A DNA stretch of 64,000 nucleotides from Acanthochlamys bracteata. Taxonomy: Eukaryota > Streptophyta > Magnoliopsida > Pandanales > Velloziaceae. Below, in pieces: positions 60,681-64,000 of the stretch. Position 1 is the first letter of the stretch, and each line of letters opens with the position of its first letter. Both the position numbers and the translations under genes were made by a program. The DNA lies in the NCBI GenBank assembly GCA_019914995.1, contig CM034144.1, positions 3,813,489-3,877,488 of the forward strand, written 5' to 3'. The notes beneath the pieces were generated by a model. That model was not told where the DNA came from. It worked only from the letters and a program-made list of their open reading frames with translations, and did not search any database.

Positions 60681-60777
60681 GAAGAAGTTGCTGATGACGA
60701 TCTCATCAATGTTTACTATCCTCATGCAGTTGCTGTTAATAGTGGCTTGAGCATTGTATTTAAGACAATTTTAAAAG
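60681..60777 (+). pseudogene. Exon-like segment of array unit 4, cut by the gap
   Basis: The segment reads EEVADDDLINVYYPHAVAVN and SGLSIVFKTILK and then runs directly into the N run. What follows on the chromosome is unknown. Confidence 0.4.
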
Positions 60778-60877
60778 NNNNNNNNNNNNNNNNNNNNNNN
60801 NNNNNNNNNNNNNNNNNNNNNNNNNNNNNNNNNNNNNNNNNNNNNNNNNNNNNNNNNNNNNNNNNNNNNNNNNNNNN
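60778..60877. other. Assembly gap (100 N)
   Basis: Exactly 100 N, the usual placeholder for a gap of unknown size. It lies between the 2.3-kb tandem array and the inverted CDC20 block. The adjacency and orientation of the two sides therefore rest on scaffolding rather than on sequence. Open frames crossing it are artefacts. Confidence 0.98.
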
Positions 60878-61329
60878 CAGTGAAACTTTTCGACAGAGGA
60901 CATACACCTAGCATGGTCATCTCAGTCCCATAAATGGATCTGACAACCTATACTATCTCTATGGTTCTAATAGTTAGACCAACATTTGAAAACTAACAAT
61001 ATTTCAAATGAGAAATGGGACAATTCATGATCAAATGCTTCAGATCAACACTTTAGTTGTTTGGAATTCTTTGTCTTTGCAATAAAAGAAGGTAAAGTAT
61101 CGTATATTCAGCAACAGCCAATAAACATGTAGATTGACTATCTAAATGAATTCCAGAAAACCTATTAGTGTTGAAGCAGACAGGACTTATCGGATGACGG
61201 ATCAATTATCTTACAACAGATTCTTCTGAAGTAAATGGTAATGCTACTGCAGTACAAGTATTGCAGTTGAATTAACCAAAAGAAGTTTACTCGACAATCA
61301 AGGAACTCGTTCTCTTGATGTTTTCTGAA

Positions 61330-61415
61330 TAAATCAATACTGTTGGAATTCAAACGACTGAACCCTCCTTTGATACTGGAGTGCCTAACCAACCAACTAA
61401 GCTTTGGGTTGTAAC
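61330..61415 (-). mobile_element. Candidate SINE head, inverted copy
   Basis: The minus strand reads AGCTTAGTTGGTTGG, GGTTAGGCACTCC and GTCGTTTGAATTCC in the same order as at 8,531. It shares its position within the duplicated block, so it is not an independent insertion. Confidence 0.45.
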
Positions 61416-62049
61416 TTGCTTCAGAGGTACAACTGAGAAATAGCTTCAAAACACTTTCAATTGAATGACTGGAAAGCTTGAATCTCAATAGAATATAAGC
61501 CATTCTTGCCAACTAGTTACATATGACTGTACAGAGGATATGCTATTGCTATAGTTGTTAAGTTTAATTTCTAGAACTTCCCTAGAAATTTCTTCTATTG
61601 CTTTCTTTGATTCATGTGTAGAATCTTTAATTACAATTGTAACTTGCAGCCCTTACAGCTTGCTATTGTCTTAAATAATAATATTTGTTGAACTGTTCAA
61701 AATAGAAAAAGTATCTAGGTAAAATAGTCTAGCTACCTTATGGTCTTCCCAGCATGCTATATAGAAATCAAACCCACCCAGTGAGTAGGCAGATTCACGA
61801 ATCCATAACAAATTCCTGCGATGACATGTTTCTTGAAAGCAACTCAAATCGAAATAACACCAAATAACTTAACCTCAGAGCATACAATAATTGTCCTTCA
61901 ATTGTATTTGTAGCTTTCTGTAGTAAAAAATAGCTTAATATGCTGCCATCAAAGTTGCTTTCCGTTATTATAAGCAACTCCAAACAAATCCTTGATTATC
62001 TCATCACTGTAACCTCTAGCTCATGGACACAACAGCTAGATGTTAACCA

Positions 62050-62890
62050 TAGCTCTTAGTTCTTGCTGTCCTGTAACAAACAGAAGAGACAGAATCAATG
62101 TCTAATTCATTGTAAAAGCTATGAACCAAGGCATGTGGCCTATTCTTGAAAGCAAGAATCCGTGATCCCGGCAGCAAAGATCTGCTAAAATATTCCGGTA
62201 GGCCTCCTCGGAGTGAGATCAAACAGGTGGTTTCTCCATCTGTTTCAGGCCTTCTGTGAGAAAGTAATTAGCAACTTCAAAGTCCATGGCAGATCTGTTA
62301 GGAATATACCTGTCACCCTGCAATAGATTAGAGAAAATATTACAAAATCGCTTTTCTGGACCATGGAATTAAATAAATAAATAATTAAAACTTCAGACAA
62401 GAGCATAGTGAGATTTATTTAAATTCAGAAGAAGAATTTCCGTAGAAAATCGAGATTCATAACAAGCATTTAATGAAATTTTAACTTCAAACCACCAATT
62501 TTAGCAAAAATTCTTGAACTTTTGAAACAAGACTTGTAATGGAAATTTACTGGAACATGAATTTCAAATGAAATTTTATCTGAAAAGAAGAAGGATTCCA
62601 AGAAAATTTTATCTATGATGAACAAGAATCATTGCAAATATTCAACTTCATCCTTATACAAGAATTCGATCAAAATTGAACATTTAATCACAGAAAAAAT
62701 TTAGAAATGAAAAATTTTGAAACAGAAAGCAACTTTATCCTTGAGAAACCAAAGCAAACTAAGAGGAGGACTGAAAATAGAATGAAGTTGATTGCGATGA
62801 CTTTTTCAGAACTGCTATCAAACCGAGAGGAGAGTAAAGGAGAAGACAAAAACTAATGTGATTCCATGATTTGAGAACAAACAATCAAAA
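62050..62890 (-). pseudogene. CDC20-like 5' end, inverted (copy E)
   Basis: On the minus strand, the exon 2 segment (about 62,325-62,065) contains the GDRYIPNRSAMD motif near 62,320-62,285, then LLTEGLKQMEKPPV and a TGA shared with copies A and B. A frame change then leads to RILAFKNRP. The end of exon 2 has drifted: the sequence after CAGGACAGCAAGAAC does not keep TYISQ. The exon 1 region (about 62,885-62,750) is worn, with the ATGGATTCAGG start reduced to ATGGAATCAC. This is a pseudogene by the same criteria as copy B. Confidence 0.7.
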
Positions 62891-63880
62891 TAAACAACAG
62901 AAAACTAAAACAGTGGTTTGATTGTTTGTAACAATTATTCTTTCAAAAAAAAATTGGTTTTAACGATATAGAGAACATAATTGATATCGAAGAAATATTC
63001 AGTACAAATCAAACATCACAAAACAAATACAAAAATTAAATAACTTAAAAAGAACAAATCACGATTAAATTAAAACGAATCTACAAAAGAACGAAAGTTT
63101 CCAGAAGAAGAAAGAAGTTAGAAACATGATTGAACTAATCGAAGAAATAAAAAAATAATCCTGCAAGTAACATAAATAACACCAAATTGCGGTCAATCAG
63201 AAAGCAATAGAACTGAAAAAGAGATCCATCTATCGATTGAGATTGCAGTAGAACCCTGAAGAGAGAGCCAGCAAAATAAGCAATTGATTCAAAATCGAAA
63301 CCTCTCCAAAACTGCTAAGAAGAACTGAGTGATTGACTGAAGATTATTTGCTTACGAAGAGAATAACTTGGGGTTTTGTTGTTTTATCATTTGCAGCCAT
63401 CAGGTCTTTCTGGGTATATATACACGCGGCAGAATCAATTATGCCATTATAACCAAAGACGCGGCAGAGTCATTATGTCATTGTAATGCTTTTAGAATTC
63501 GATCCGTCAAACAAACCTAAAGACCAAAGTAAACCAAACATATTGGAAGTTTGGAGTAACAGAGTAACCAGAAAAAAATAAAAACAAAAAGAAAAAAAAA
63601 AGAATGTCTCAAAGGTCCAATGTTATGCAGTATAAAGAGAATGCAACAATTAACAAGAAATTCAAGTCACTAAATTAAACAGATGCAATAAAAACTTACC
63701 TCACAGAAAGATTAGAATAGATGATAGAACTAATGATCTTGCGTATCGAAATAATAATCAACAGTGTTAATATTCCGCTCAAAAAGATATTAGCAATCCA
63801 ACAAAATTTATACAAACAAGGTCTTGCTTTTTGAAAAGTTAGGTATAAACTTATCCAAAAGTAAAGGACCCATACCAAGT

Positions 63881-64000
63881 CCGGTAACTGACAACAAAAA
63901 ATCTAACTTAAACAAAGAAGAGATCTATAAAGCAACATAAAGGAGCTAAGTTTACAAACCCCGAAGAAACAAAGGACTTTCAACTATTTTCATAAAACGG
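63881..64000. other. Window end, AT-rich, nothing recognised
   Basis: The last bases continue the inverted block weakly or leave it. No gene is visible. Confidence 0.3.

Larger units (their letters stand above)
52525..60777 (+). repeat. Head-to-tail array of about 3.5 units of roughly 2.3 kb
   Basis: The landmark CAGACAATCCTAATCATGTAA recurs at 53,236, 55,554, 57,832 and 60,145 (spacings 2,318, 2,278 and 2,313). All units are in the same orientation. The first unit differs from the others between about 52,980 and 53,220, where later units have a CTCGTTGCCGATCGTCG-type stretch (near 55,240, 57,520, 59,830). Each unit holds the same exon-like segments (listed separately). The array ends at the assembly gap, so the true copy number is unknown. 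Confidence 0.92.
60878..63880 (-). repeat. Long inverted copy of the 6.0-9.1 kb region
   Basis: Read on the minus strand, it follows about 5,985-9,072 in order: D3 tail, TATA block (63,430-63,410), leader, CDC20 exons 1 and 2 and the SINE-bearing intron-like block. The match begins immediately after the N run. It is the largest inverted repeat partner in the window. Relative to 6-9 kb it differs in the leader and in exon 1. Confidence 0.85.

Noticed and set aside
52525-60777. CRISPR-like or centromeric satellite interpretation of the array
   Set aside because: Units are far too long for a CRISPR and contain splice-like signals. There are too few copies to argue for a centromeric satellite.
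60639-60911. Open frames spanning the N run
   Set aside because: They are continuous only because N is translated as unknown; the true sequence is missing.

Overview
This is nuclear DNA from a flowering plant, most likely a dicot. It is AT-rich, has plant-type intron borders, and carries plant hAT and Ty3/gypsy elements. I cannot name the species. I see no intact host gene. The window is almost entirely duplicated non-coding DNA, fragments of one host gene, and transposable elements. A run of exactly 100 N (60,778-60,877) marks an assembly gap.

Region 1 (1-35.5 kb) is a mosaic of segmental duplications, direct and inverted. The recurring gene in it is a CDC20/FIZZY-type activator of the anaphase-promoting complex. 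Pieces of its 5' end lie at 1-217, 7,136-7,711, 24,873-25,291 and 30,225-30,735, with an inverted copy at about 62,050-62,890. The copy at 24,873-26,500 also keeps most of the WD40 propeller, but in broken frames. Three copies of exon 2 share one in-frame stop, so the duplications probably multiplied an already dead gene. Around these pieces, other non-coding modules recur in changing order: a promoter-like TATA block, a tRNA-derived SINE head, and a module containing an AACCAACAGAAT motif.

Region 2 (35.5-52.5 kb) is a transposon nest. It holds a nearly complete autonomous hAT element (40,754-45,020, 8-bp target duplication ATCCTGCA). Two short non-autonomous hAT-like elements, each with a perfect 8-bp target duplication, lie at 35,904-36,571 and 45,252-45,776. 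The fossil remains of minus-strand Ty3/gypsy retrotransposon material lie at 40,250-40,753 and 46,820-50,080.

Region 3 (52.5-60.8 kb) is a head-to-tail array of about 3.5 units of roughly 2.3 kb. Each unit carries short exon-like peptides next to splice-acceptor sequence that I do not recognise. The array runs into the gap. Beyond the gap (60,878-about 63,880) comes a long inverted copy of the 6.0-9.1 kb region, including the CDC20 5' end.

Nothing here looks like a cooperating gene set. The interest lies in how a dead cell-cycle gene and its flanks were multiplied and shuffled, and in the hAT family with its internal palindromic array.
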